Shown: positions 15,700-23,436 of the stretch, in pieces
How the letters are laid out: each line of letters begins with the position of its first letter
How positions within the stretch are numbered: position 1 is the first letter of the stretch
Source of the DNA: an uncultured Acidimicrobiales bacterium
Lineage (GTDB): Bacteria > Actinomycetota > Acidimicrobiia > Acidimicrobiales > SHLQ01
NCBI GenBank assembly: GCA_937922235.1
Contig: CAKZVC010000078.1
Span: 1 to 33,668, forward strand
Reading direction: 5' to 3'
Length of the DNA: 33,668 bases
Program-made: the position numbers and the translations under genes
Notes under the pieces: model-generated
Database searches by the model: none
What the model was told of the DNA's origin: nothing
Seen by the model: the letters and a program-made list of their open reading frames with translations, nothing else

Positions 15700-17360
15700 G
15701 CGCCTCGGGTGTGGAAGCGCTCGGCGATGTCCTTGGCAGACCAGTAGCCGGGAAGCGGCTCGGTGGCGCCTTGCTGGGCATAGCTCCGCAGGCGGGATAC
15801 GCCTGGCGCTGTGCCGGTGTCGAGATCGAGGCCGTCGTCGGGATCGTCGAAGATCTCAATGGCATCGAAGATCGCCCATGGGCCAACCGCTCGCATTGCC
15901 CGATCGCCTTCGCTCGACTTGCGGGGCAAGTGGGAGGTCAGGACGAGCAGACGAGTGTCGGGGTGCGTGGTCTTGAGCACGTTGGCTCGACCAAGCATCT
16001 TCCACAAGGTGTCGGTGCGCATCAGGCCTGGGCGGCTGCTGGTGAACGCTCCGGACATGTCGACGTAATAGCGGAACTCACCCGCTTGGTCGGCAATCTC
16101 GAAGTTCAGCTGCAAGCCGGTGCCCTTGACCTTGACCTTTTCGCCAATGATCTCGAAGCCAGCCTCGGTCAGTGCCTCTTTGGCGAGGTCCTGGGCTTTC
16201 TTGCCTTCTTTGGTGGCGCGTGCCTGGAAGTGTTCGACGCGCTCCTCGATGTTTTCGGGGACTTGAAGTGTCGGCAATGGTTCATCTCCTGCTGATACGA
16301 CAGGCCGGTGTCGTCTCCGGGCCTGTTCTGCGGTGACCCGTTCGCGGGCCAATTCGATGTAGTCGGGATCGAGGTCGAACCCGATACCGGTGCGAGCCGT
16401 ACGGGCTGCAGCGACAACGGTGGAACCTGACCCGAGGAAGGGGTCGAGGACGACGTCGCCCTCGAAGGTGTAGAGATCGATAAGTCGGCGTGGGAGCTCG
16501 ACGGGGAATGGCGCCGGGTGACCAATGCGACGGGCCGACTCGGGGTCGATGCGCCACACGTCGAGCGTGGCCTCCATGAATTCATCGGCGCTCACGCTGC
16601 TCTTGTGCGGCATGCCAGCGGCTTCACGCTTGGCTGGCTTGACGGCACGGTCGAAGCGACCCTTGCTGGCTATGATGACGCGTTCGGTGATGTCGCGAAG
16701 CACAGGGTTGGTTGCCGAGCGGTACGAGCCCCAAGCAAGTGAGCCTGATGCGCCTTCGGCCTTGTGCCAGATGATCTCGCCACGAAGAAGCATGCCGAGG
16801 TCGTCTTGCAAGATGTTGATGACGTCGGCTGCGAGCGAGCGGTAAGGCTTGCGACCGAGGTTGGCCACGTTGATGGCGATACGGCCGCCTGGCTCGAGCA
16901 CTCGGTAGCACTCGGCGAACACGTCGCGGAGCATCTGGAGGTAGTCGAGGTAGGTGGTGGGGATTACTGGGGTGCGATCGCGGTCGCCAACAACGGCTTG
17001 CTCGTATTCCTTGCCCACGAAGTACGGCGGTGAGGTGACAACCAGTGCCACCGAGTTGTCGGGAACAACCTCCATGAAGCGGGCGTCGCCGTGGACGCAC
17101 CAATCGTCAAGGTTGACGGATTCGAGCGAGGGCAGCGGGTTGACCGTCTCGTCGTCAGAGACGACGGGAGGGGTGAACCGAGCGTAGAACTCGGAAGCGT
17201 CATGGCTCTCACGACGGCCAGCACCAAAGGCTTGGGTGGCAGTTGCACCCTTCCGTTGGGAGCTCGTCGTAGGTGACTCGCTCTCCTTGGCGGGAGCGGT
17301 CGGAGCGTCGGTTGTTGCGGCGATGGGTTCCACGTATGGAGCCTTTCGGAGATGGATCAT
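15696..17360 (-). CDS. Beta-class DNA methyltransferase (N4-cytosine or N6-adenine) with C-terminal extension
   Basis: The 554-residue protein transfers a methyl group from SAM to a base in DNA. Motif IV, T-S-P-P-Y (109-113), precedes motif I, D-P-F-L-G-S-G-S-T (306-314) with G-F-D-L-D-P just after; this order defines the beta class. T-S-P-P-Y is more frequent in N4-cytosine enzymes but also occurs in N6-adenine ones. The first 75 residues are low-complexity. Residues about 370-554 form an additional alpha/beta domain absent from minimal methyltransferases, with strands around L-N-F-E-I-A-D and Y-Y-V-D-M-S-G; it looks like a nuclease-type or DNA-recognition domain but lacks a clear (D/E)xK. 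It heads the operon with the 105-residue gene and the putative nuclease. The start is uncertain: no strong ribosome binding site is seen. Confidence 0.85.
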   Translation of the reverse strand: MIHLRKAPYVEPIAATTDAPTAPAKESESPTTSSQRKGATATQAFGAGRRESHDASEFYARFTPPVVSDDETVNPLPSLESVNLDDWCVHGDARFMEVVPDNSVALVVTSPPYFVGKEYEQAVVGDRDRTPVIPTTYLDYLQMLRDVFAECYRVLEPGGRIAINVANLGRKPYRSLAADVINILQDDLGMLLRGEIIWHKAEGASGSLAWGSYRSATNPVLRDITERVIIASKGRFDRAVKPAKREAAGMPHKSSVSADEFMEATLDVWRIDPESARRIGHPAPFPVELPRRLIDLYTFEGDVVLDPFLGSGSTVVAAARTARTGIGFDLDPDYIELARERVTAEQARRRHRPVVSAGDEPLPTLQVPENIEERVEHFQARATKEGKKAQDLAKEALTEAGFEIIGEKVKVKGTGLQLNFEIADQAGEFRYYVDMSGAFTSSRPGLMRTDTLWKMLGRANVLKTTHPDTRLLVLTSHLPRKSSEGDRAMRAVGPWAIFDAIEIFDDPDDGLDLDTGTAPGVSRLRSYAQQGATEPLPGYWSAKDIAERFHTRGA

Positions 17361-17488
17361 GAATTTGGATGGTCCTCTGGTGTCGTAACCAGTCTCCGAC
17401 CGCTCGGGGACATGCTACGAACTCGTGAGCAACAACATAGGGATGGGGTGTGACACGATCGCCGAAACATCTCAAAACCGTTGATTTC

Positions 17489-17923
17489 TCATGAGGAGTG
17501 AGCCACATAGTCGGCAAAGGCCGGGGCAAGCCGAGTGAAGAACACCGGCTCGGCGTGTTCGATGGCGGCCAACGTCCGCCGCGTTTCGAGTGCCGGGAGC
17601 TTCTCGCGGGACCCAACAAAGCGAACCCAGCCACGAAGAAGCGCCGGAAACATCGATGCTCGAGTGGGGTCGGCGAGTTCGACCTGATCGAGAATGTTCG
17701 CCAAGAAAAGCTCGGCGCGCTCGGCATCCCATTCGAAGATCAGACAGCTCCCATGCGTTCCCGCGAACCACGCAATGTGATCGAGCAGATCGGACGTCTC
17801 GTAGCTGTCCCAGCCAGATCCAAACGGCGAAACATAGAACGCATCAACGATCGCGGACATCTCGTCGAGATTCGGCCACAACGAGGAGGCGAGGTTGCTC
17901 CTCATCGAGTTTGCGTTCGCCAT
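17489..17923 (-). CDS. Hypothetical protein
   Basis: I do not recognise this 144-residue protein. I place the start at the ATG at 17923; a GTG at 17965 in the same frame is an alternative, and neither has a clear ribosome binding site. The sequence looks protein-like: amphipathic helices (D-E-M-S-A-I-V-D-A-F-Y), Trp-rich stretch (F-G-S-G-W-D-S-Y-E-T), then helix-rich C-terminal half ending in F-A-D-Y-V-A-H-S-S. No signal peptide or membrane segment. It lies downstream of the DUF222/HNH gene on the same strand after a 231-base gap in which I see no other convincing gene. The 128 bases between it and the methyltransferase gene show no clear promoter. Confidence 0.5.
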   Translation of the reverse strand: MANANSMRSNLASSLWPNLDEMSAIVDAFYVSPFGSGWDSYETSDLLDHIAWFAGTHGSCLIFEWDAERAELFLANILDQVELADPTRASMFPALLRGWVRFVGSREKLPALETRRTLAAIEHAEPVFFTRLAPAFADYVAHSS

Positions 17924-18154
17924 CGATGTGGAAGGAGTCGGGCGGGAAGTGTGGATGTCGGTCACGAGGTGGCTGCTTTCTGGGAGGTATGCGGGAAGGT
18001 TTGGGAGGTGATCGTGCAGGTGTGCGATTTTCTTGAGGCCATTCGAACCGGGGCAGGCTGACGCAACGCCCAATCGATTCGCCGTGTTGGTTCTCGCCCG
18101 TACGGGCGGCGGGGTTGGTCGATGTTCACTGGGCCAGACCACGGCCAACCTGCG

Positions 18155-19441
18155 TCACTCATGACGAACTCCATGGTCGACTCGACGTGATGGGGCGTGA
18201 TGTTCGTGCTGAGGACGCCCTCGAGGCGGTGTTTCGTCGGCAGTTGCCGGACGCAAACACCACAGGCCCTTAGCGTTTCGATACAAGGTCTGGTTCGTGT
18301 CGTGAATGAAGTGGTGACAATCCATGCAGACAAGCGCGAGCTGTTCGATGTTGGTCTCGCCTTCGGCGGGGGCGCTCCACGGAATGAGATGATGGGCCTC
18401 GCACTCGGACACGTCGGCTCGGCACCGAACGCAACCTTTGTCGCGAGCGATCAGACCTCGGATCTGGGCCGGTGTCGCATAGCGATGTTCGCGGCCGTGG
18501 TGCAGCACTTCGCCGTTCTTGTCGAAGACGGTGGCCGCAATCGTGCCCGTGCACATGTAGCGGTCGAGGACAGCCTTCGGAACAATGCTGCCGTCGGCGA
18601 ACGTGGCCTGGCCGCGACCGGCCAAGAAGTCGCCGAGCTCGACCCACATGTGTACGTGGCCGACCGTCATCGATCCGCCGGAGGTCCCGCCTCCGGCTCG
18701 GGTAAGTGCCTGATGCGCAGCGTCAAACAGGCGCTGCTTTCGACTTCGCGGATGCCTGTTGCGAGCGAGGTCTCGGCCGCCATCCTTCTTCCACAGCTTC
18801 TTCGACATCGCGGAGAGGTCAGACCAGATCTCGTCGATCGATTCATCATCGCCTTTGAGGAGAATGGCGGCGCAACCGTCCTTCGTATCGAAGCGAGACG
18901 CTTCACGCATTCGCCGCTGGCGAGCTCGCCGCTGGTCGGCAGCATCACCACCATCGTCGGGATTGTTGTGTTCGTCGGCCCAGCGCTTCGCGATCTTCTT
19001 GGCGTCTTCGGGAGCGGAGTTCTTGACCTCTTCGATCAGCTCCGTGCTCTTCGCCGCCTCCCCGTCGGTCTTGGCCGCAGCGTCCGCAATGGCATCAACC
19101 TGTTCGGCGCCGAGTTCGCCCGTCGCAAGGTCGCTCGCAAGATCGGGGTTGGCGTCTACTGCCGCACCACGCTTGGCCCGCTTCTTCGACTCGGACTTAG
19201 TCGTCGGACGACCCTGCCCGGCCAGGTTCTCGTTGTCACGATCAGATCCGCCCTCGGCTTTGTTGCGGGCATAGGTCTCGGCCTCGGCAGCCAAAAGCCA
19301 GTTCTGATAGCGGGCGATCCGAAGGGCAGCCTCAGCAACCGGCAGCGAGCGCACGCCAGCAACAACCTCGCCCATTGCGAGGTCGAGATCGTCGCCCGTT
19401 TCAGGTTCGGAAGTGAGGGACAAGCCCTCCGCAAGTGCCAT
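18155..19441 (-). CDS. DUF222/13E12-type HNH endonuclease-domain protein
   Basis: This 428-residue protein has an N-terminal DUF222-like helical region, a charged middle, and a C-terminal HNH domain with C-V-R-C, the E-A-H-H-L-I-P-W core and C-M-D-C-H-H-F-I-H. The two Cys pairs form the zinc knuckle and the H-H/H residues the ββα-metal active site, so DNA cleavage is chemically plausible. The family is abundant in actinobacteria, often in many copies, and behaves like a mobile or selfish repeat family in mycobacteria (13E12). I choose the ATG at 19441 because TAGTGT lies seven bases upstream; an in-frame ATG at 19471 would add ten residues. The last 40 residues are His/Arg-rich and look unstructured. 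Confidence 0.85.
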   Translation of the reverse strand: MALAEGLSLTSEPETGDDLDLAMGEVVAGVRSLPVAEAALRIARYQNWLLAAEAETYARNKAEGGSDRDNENLAGQGRPTTKSESKKRAKRGAAVDANPDLASDLATGELGAEQVDAIADAAAKTDGEAAKSTELIEEVKNSAPEDAKKIAKRWADEHNNPDDGGDAADQRRARQRRMREASRFDTKDGCAAILLKGDDESIDEIWSDLSAMSKKLWKKDGGRDLARNRHPRSRKQRLFDAAHQALTRAGGGTSGGSMTVGHVHMWVELGDFLAGRGQATFADGSIVPKAVLDRYMCTGTIAATVFDKNGEVLHHGREHRYATPAQIRGLIARDKGCVRCRADVSECEAHHLIPWSAPAEGETNIEQLALVCMDCHHFIHDTNQTLYRNAKGLWCLRPATADETPPRGRPQHEHHAPSRRVDHGVRHE

Positions 19442-19448
19442 GGATAGA

Positions 19449-19454
19449 ACACTA
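19449..19454 (-). promoter_or_regulatory. Leaderless -10 box of the HNH gene
   Basis: TAGTGT on the minus strand, seven bases, then ATG at 19441. If used, it makes the upstream ATG at 19471 non-functional. Confidence 0.4.
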
Positions 19455-19642
19455 GTTCGGGGGTGTGACATGGCGAGTTCAACCGGTCATCGACTTGTCC
19501 ATCCCGGTGCCTTCGGGCCGGGGGGTGTTCAGTGTTGTCGTGCTGCTATCTGACTCTGTGAGCATTAGTAACTTCTCGACACTGCCGGTCGAGATCCGGG
19601 GCAACCGAGCCAAGCAGGTCTCCATGACTGCCGGTTTTATTA

Positions 19643-19672
19643 TGGACAATCTTTATCCGGATATGGTATATC
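19643..19672 (+). promoter_or_regulatory. Promoter with overlapping palindromes upstream of the Rrf2 operon
   Basis: A TGGACA (-35-like, 19643-19648) is 18 bases from TATATC (-10, 19667-19672), which is six bases before the ATG at 19679. Between and over the -10 are two overlapping inverted repeats: TATCCGGATA (19654-19663, perfect) and GATAT-GGT-ATATC (19660-19672). A repressor bound here would block the promoter, so autoregulation by the Rrf2 protein is a natural inference. Confidence 0.55.
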
Positions 19673-19678
19673 TGAGTT

Positions 19679-20191
19679 ATGAGATTAGGTGATGGAGTCG
19701 AATGGACGCTGCACTGCTGCACCGTATTAGGGGCCATGCCTCCGGATCTTGCGGTTCCAGCGTCCGTGCTGGCCGAGTTCCACGGCGTACCGTCCGCTTA
19801 CCTTGCCAAGCAGATGCAGGCGTTGTCGCGGGCGAACATCGTTGAGTCGATTCCGGGCCGCAAGGGCGGCTACAAGATGGCCCGGCCGGCGACCGACGTA
19901 ACCCTCCTTGATGTCGTGCTTGCGCTCGAGGGACCTGGGCGGGCGTTCCGCTGCACGGAGATTCGCCAGCAAGGACCCAGCGCAGTCTCACCGTCGAGCT
20001 ACGTCAAGCCGTGCGGGATTGCGGCGGCGATGTGGCGAGCCGAGGAGATGTACCGCGAGGGCTTGGCCGCAACAACGATCGCCGATCTGGTGGCAGAACT
20101 CGACGTCGAGGTCGGGGCCGAACAGACCGAGAAGGCGATCATCTGGCTAGCCGAACAGCTTGGCGTCGCTGAGCCGCCGAAGGCGCCATGA
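19679..20191 (+). CDS. Rrf2-family transcriptional regulator
   Basis: The 170-residue protein has the Rrf2 winged helix-turn-helix: a recognition region around V-P-S-A-Y-L-A-K-Q-M-Q-A-L and the wing S-I-P-G-R-K-G-G-Y-K-M-A-R-P, which is close to the family signature. Classic members (IscR, NsrR) bind an iron-sulfur cluster with three Cys spaced C-x5-8-C-x5-7-C. Here only Cys92 and Cys112 are present in that region, plus Cys13-Cys14, so the standard cluster is unlikely and a thiol or other switch is possible. It is the first gene of a four-gene operon; its stop overlaps the next ATG. The palindromic promoter suggests that it represses its own operon. Confidence 0.88.
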   Translation: MRLGDGVEWTLHCCTVLGAMPPDLAVPASVLAEFHGVPSAYLAKQMQALSRANIVESIPGRKGGYKMARPATDVTLLDVVLALEGPGRAFRCTEIRQQGPSAVSPSSYVKPCGIAAAMWRAEEMYREGLAATTIADLVAELDVEVGAEQTEKAIIWLAEQLGVAEPPKAP

Positions 20192-21087
20192 GGAAGATCT
20201 TTATCACCGGAGCGACTGGGGTCATAGGACGCCAGGTCTTGCCAGCACTCGCGAACGCAGGCCACCAGGTCAGCGCCGTCGCTCGATCTCCGCAGAAAGC
20301 TGCTGCGATCGAAGAGGCCGGCGCCAAGCCGGTCACCGTCGACCTGTTCAACCCCGACGCTGTGGCAGCGGCGGTCGCCGGCAGAGATGCAGTGATCCAT
20401 CTCGCCACAAACATCCCACTCGGCCTCGCAACGATGAGACCGAGCGCATGGCATATGAACGACCGCCTACGGATCGAAGCTGCCAACAACCTGGCTTCAG
20501 CGGTTATCGAATCCGGTATCGATACCTACATCGGCGAATCGACGACGTTCCAGTACGTCGAAGCAGGTTCCGACTGGATTTCCGAGGAGCAGCCGCGCGA
20601 CTACCACGACGGCACCCGGTCGTGCCTTGACGCCGAGGCCGCAGCACAGCGGGTCACCGACAGCGGACTGACCGGGGTCATCTTGCGATTCGCAATGTTC
20701 CACGCCGCAGATAGCAGCCACATCGATACCTTCTTGTCGGTCGCCAAACGCGGCATGTCACCGTTGATCGGACCGCCCGCTGGCTACCAGTCATTCATCG
20801 ACTCGGGCGACGCTGCCCGGGCCGTGGTCGCTGCTCTCGATGTCGCATCGGGGATCTACAACGTCGCCGAAGCAGATCCGACAGTCCGGGCCGAGCACGC
20901 CGCCGAGCTCGCCCAACGGCTCGGCAAGAAAAAGCTCCGCGTCATACCCAGCCTGTTGCTGAAAGCTGGCGGGCCTTCGGCGGAAGCACTTTGTCGCTCG
21001 CAGCGAATCAGCAGCAAGGCATTCCAACACGCTGCCGTTTGGGAACCACAGATCGACGTCGTCTCTCGTTGGAAAGACCTGACATGA
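20188..21087 (+). CDS. Atypical NAD(P)-binding SDR/epimerase-family protein
   Basis: This 299-residue protein begins with a Rossmann nucleotide-binding motif, I-T-G-A-T-G-V-I-G (Gly8, Gly11, Gly14), and has the D-A-V-I-H-L-A-T strand and the D-S-G-D-A-A-R-A segment typical of extended or atypical short-chain dehydrogenases. Where active epimerases show Y-x-x-x-K, I read G-T-R-S-C (142-146) before L-D-A-E-A-A, so both catalytic residues appear replaced by Gly and Cys. It may therefore be a nucleotide sensor or use different chemistry. The start overlaps the Rrf2 stop (ATGA) and its own stop overlaps the next start. Confidence 0.85.
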   Translation: MRKIFITGATGVIGRQVLPALANAGHQVSAVARSPQKAAAIEEAGAKPVTVDLFNPDAVAAAVAGRDAVIHLATNIPLGLATMRPSAWHMNDRLRIEAANNLASAVIESGIDTYIGESTTFQYVEAGSDWISEEQPRDYHDGTRSCLDAEAAAQRVTDSGLTGVILRFAMFHAADSSHIDTFLSVAKRGMSPLIGPPAGYQSFIDSGDAARAVVAALDVASGIYNVAEADPTVRAEHAAELAQRLGKKKLRVIPSLLLKAGGPSAEALCRSQRISSKAFQHAAVWEPQIDVVSRWKDLT

Positions 21088-21509
21088 ACTTCCGCACCGC
21101 CGCACGATTCGGCCTCGGCTATCTCAGCATCTTCGCGCTCCTGCTAGGGATGTGGGCCGGCCTCGCTCCTCGTTCGTTCTACGACAACTTCCCAGGCCTT
21201 GGCATGGCGTGGATATCGGCCGACGGCCCATACAACGAGCACCTGCTCCGAGACGTTGGCTCCCTGAATCTTGCGCTGGCGGTCGTACTGATAGCCGCGT
21301 TCGTCACGCTTTCAAGAGAGCTCGTCATCGTCGCCGCCGGAGCCTCGCTGGCTTGGAACATCCCGCACTTCTCCTACCATGCGTTCAATACCGAAGGATT
21401 CGATACGGCAGACATCGCCGTGAACCTCGGTGGCCTAGCGATCTCGTCACTGTTCCCACTTGCGCTTCTCTACCTCGCTCCCAAGCTCGAACTCGATGGC
21501 GCATCATGA
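21084..21509 (+). CDS. Four-helix integral membrane protein of the Rrf2 operon
   Basis: The 141-residue protein has four predicted membrane segments: around residues 10-25, 52-70, 75-92 and 112-133. The start is the ATG at 21084 that overlaps the preceding stop; the open frame extends further upstream inside the epimerase gene and that part is ignored. A conserved-looking loop follows helix 1 (P-R-S-F-Y-D-N-F-P-G) and an H-F-S-Y-H-A-F segment lies before helix 4; this arrangement resembles small DUF4345-like membrane proteins, but I am not sure. Function unknown; by linkage it serves the same pathway as the SDR-like protein. Confidence 0.75.
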   Translation: MNFRTAARFGLGYLSIFALLLGMWAGLAPRSFYDNFPGLGMAWISADGPYNEHLLRDVGSLNLALAVVLIAAFVTLSRELVIVAAGASLAWNIPHFSYHAFNTEGFDTADIAVNLGGLAISSLFPLALLYLAPKLELDGAS

Positions 21510-22051
21510 CGACCATGACCAGGGCCGAGAGAACAGCTCGCCGATCCGAGGCTGTTACCTGGGAAAGCGCGGCGTGGGCACTGACCGGAGCTGCCTGGGT
21601 GGTGGCGGCGTGGCCTGGGCTGCTGGTGTCGTGGGATGACGTCGCCCTCGTGCCGCTCACTGCGACGGTCACGTTGGCAGTGTTCGTTGTTTGGCAGGTG
21701 AAGAGAGGCGCAGCATGGTCGAGACCGTCGACGTGGGCGGCTTGGCGGACCTTTGAACCCGACGACCGGCCACCCAAGTCACGCTTTGCGCTGGCAACAG
21801 CCATATCGATCGACGCCCTGATCTGGGCTGGTTCCGGCGTGGCCTGGTGCGCCGCTGCACGCTACTTCAATTGGTCCGAGACGTTTACGGCTGCATCGAT
21901 CCAGATGGGAATCGGCTTCGCAATGATCGCCTGGGCCGGCGTGGGAATCCTCGCAGCCAGACGAATCTCTCGCTCGGACAACAACGCGGTTGTGGTCCAA
22001 CGTCGAGTCCTCGGGTTCGGACCTATGACTGTGACGGGATCGAGCTCATAG
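21506..22051 (+). CDS. Trp-rich integral membrane protein, last gene of the Rrf2 operon
   Basis: This 181-residue protein starts at the ATG at 21506, again overlapping the preceding TGA. It has two N-terminal membrane segments (about 20-37 and 43-62), a soluble loop rich in Arg, Pro and Trp, then two more (about 97-115 and 127-147). I do not recognise a family. The 80 bases after the gene contain no hairpin with a T-run; they hold only short direct repeats of G-A-C-C-C-A-G-T. Confidence 0.7.
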   Translation: MTTMTRAERTARRSEAVTWESAAWALTGAAWVVAAWPGLLVSWDDVALVPLTATVTLAVFVVWQVKRGAAWSRPSTWAAWRTFEPDDRPPKSRFALATAISIDALIWAGSGVAWCAAARYFNWSETFTAASIQMGIGFAMIAWAGVGILAARRISRSDNNAVVVQRRVLGFGPMTVTGSSS

Positions 22052-22131
22052 AGCTCTCACCGTTAGCGCCGATACCTCCGCTGCCCCTCGACCCAGTTCA
22101 GTGGACCCAGTGTCAACCAGTTCAACGGCGG

Positions 22132-22452
22132 CTAAGCGCGTGCAGGTTTCCAAAGGTAGCCGACCTCGCCAATATCGGGGGTTCGACCCAAGTCCCACCA
22201 GCCCACTAGCAGCCGGTCGATTGCAGTTTCAGCGGGCCATATGTGGTACTCGCCATTCTCAAAGTTCCCAATGACCGCCCCTCGGCTAACAAGGGCACGA
22301 CATACGCTCGCCGTTTCGAGTCGATTGTCTGAGCCGTGATTGGCACCCAACAAGCGATCGACCGATTGCACGATCATCCAAAGCCCCACCACATCCTCGC
22401 CAGCTTCCGCGTCGAGCTCAGCGACTAGTTGATCAAAGTCTTGGGTAGTCAT
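22132..22452 (-). CDS. Hypothetical small acidic protein
   Basis: This 106-residue acidic protein is not recognised. It begins with a helical region (F-D-Q-L-V-A-E-L-D-A-E-A-G) and ends with aromatic strands (Y-H-I-W-P-A-E and V-G-W-W-D-L-G). AAGGTG lies about ten bases before the ATG at 22452. It is convergent with the Rrf2 operon. The 229 bases upstream (22453-22681) hold no other gene that I can support. Confidence 0.5.
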   Translation of the reverse strand: MTTQDFDQLVAELDAEAGEDVVGLWMIVQSVDRLLGANHGSDNRLETASVCRALVSRGAVIGNFENGEYHIWPAETAIDRLLVGWWDLGRTPDIGEVGYLWKPARA

Positions 22453-22668
22453 GGATTGAAGTCACCTTGTCAATATCGATCCGAGGAATGTTCACCTCGA
22501 TGTTTGCAACACTGCCGGGGCTCTTGTTCATTTTCGTACGCAACCCGACGATTCGGCCACCCGGCAACCAACAAGATTCCGAACTGGTTGGGAATGATCG
22601 TTCCGCCTTCAACGCAGAAGCGTGGGCTCATCCCTGACGCACTAGTGCGATCTCAACGTCGGTACGGC

Positions 22669-22674
22669 TACGTT
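22669..22674 (+). promoter_or_regulatory. Leaderless -10 box of the GNAT-like gene
   Basis: TACGTT, seven bases, then ATG at 22682; no Shine-Dalgarno sequence. Confidence 0.45.
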
Positions 22675-22681
22675 TCATCCC

Positions 22682-23278
22682 ATGACGTTTCGCGGGCAAG
22701 GCATCGAACCAGCCACGGGCTTCACCGGCGACGGATTCATCGTTCGGCCGGTTCTGCCGTCCGACAACGAACTCGACCACGCCGCCGTTATGGAAACTCG
22801 TGAGTTCCTCTATCACTGGGAGCAAGACCCTCCCTACCCGCCGGCTGACTTCTCTACTGAGGACAACCTCGCCGACCTCGAGCAGATGCGAGCCGCCCAT
22901 CTCGATGGCAGCCGCTATTCATACACGGTCATGAACAGCGATGAATCCCTGTGCCTCGGGTGCATCTACCTGCTCCCAAACAACGATCGCATGTATCGAT
23001 CCGCCGAGGTCACCTCCCACGATGGCACCGACTTCTCCTCCATCGATATGACCATGTCGCTTTGGGTTCGCACGTCAATGTGGGAATCGGGGTTTGAGGC
23101 GACGCTACTGCGCGCCACGCTCGACTGGCTTCGCCACAACTGGCAGATCACACGCCCCGTCTTTCTGACAAACGAACACCTCGACCAACAGATCGCCACG
23201 TGCGAATCGCTCGGCCTCACCCGCCGGTTCGACTACGACCGCGAACGCGACATGTACACCACCTACGCCTACGCCTGA
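22682..23278 (+). CDS. GNAT-like N-acetyltransferase
   Basis: The 198-residue protein resembles GNAT-fold acetyltransferases, which move an acetyl group from acetyl-CoA to an amine. It has an N-terminal F-I-V-R-P-V-L-P strand-turn, a central S-L-C-L-G-C-I-Y-L-L strand, a W-V-R-T-S-M-W-E-S-G-F-E turn where the acetyl-CoA pyrophosphate loop is expected, and the C-terminal T-C-E-S-L-G-L-T-R-R-F helix common in the family. The usual Q/R-x-x-G-x-G/A loop is not clear, so catalytic activity is uncertain. The substrate is unknown. The start is supported by a TACGTT box seven bases upstream. Confidence 0.65.
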   Translation: MTFRGQGIEPATGFTGDGFIVRPVLPSDNELDHAAVMETREFLYHWEQDPPYPPADFSTEDNLADLEQMRAAHLDGSRYSYTVMNSDESLCLGCIYLLPNNDRMYRSAEVTSHDGTDFSSIDMTMSLWVRTSMWESGFEATLLRATLDWLRHNWQITRPVFLTNEHLDQQIATCESLGLTRRFDYDRERDMYTTYAYA

Positions 23279-23436
23279 TTCTGTCAACGCGGCAGCCCCG
23301 CAGACCGAGCCGATGCGGATGCGATTCAAGTTTTTGCTACGTTGCACCGAAACCGCGAAGACATGCATACGTGATCGCCGAACTGTGCGTGATCGTGAAG
23401 GTTGGAATCGAGACGGGTGGTCGTCAAGGAGTTCCA

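Noticed and set aside
18197..19447. 416-codon plus-strand open frame opposite the HNH gene
   Set aside because: The minus-strand gene has clear HNH and zinc-knuckle motifs; the opposite frame has none.
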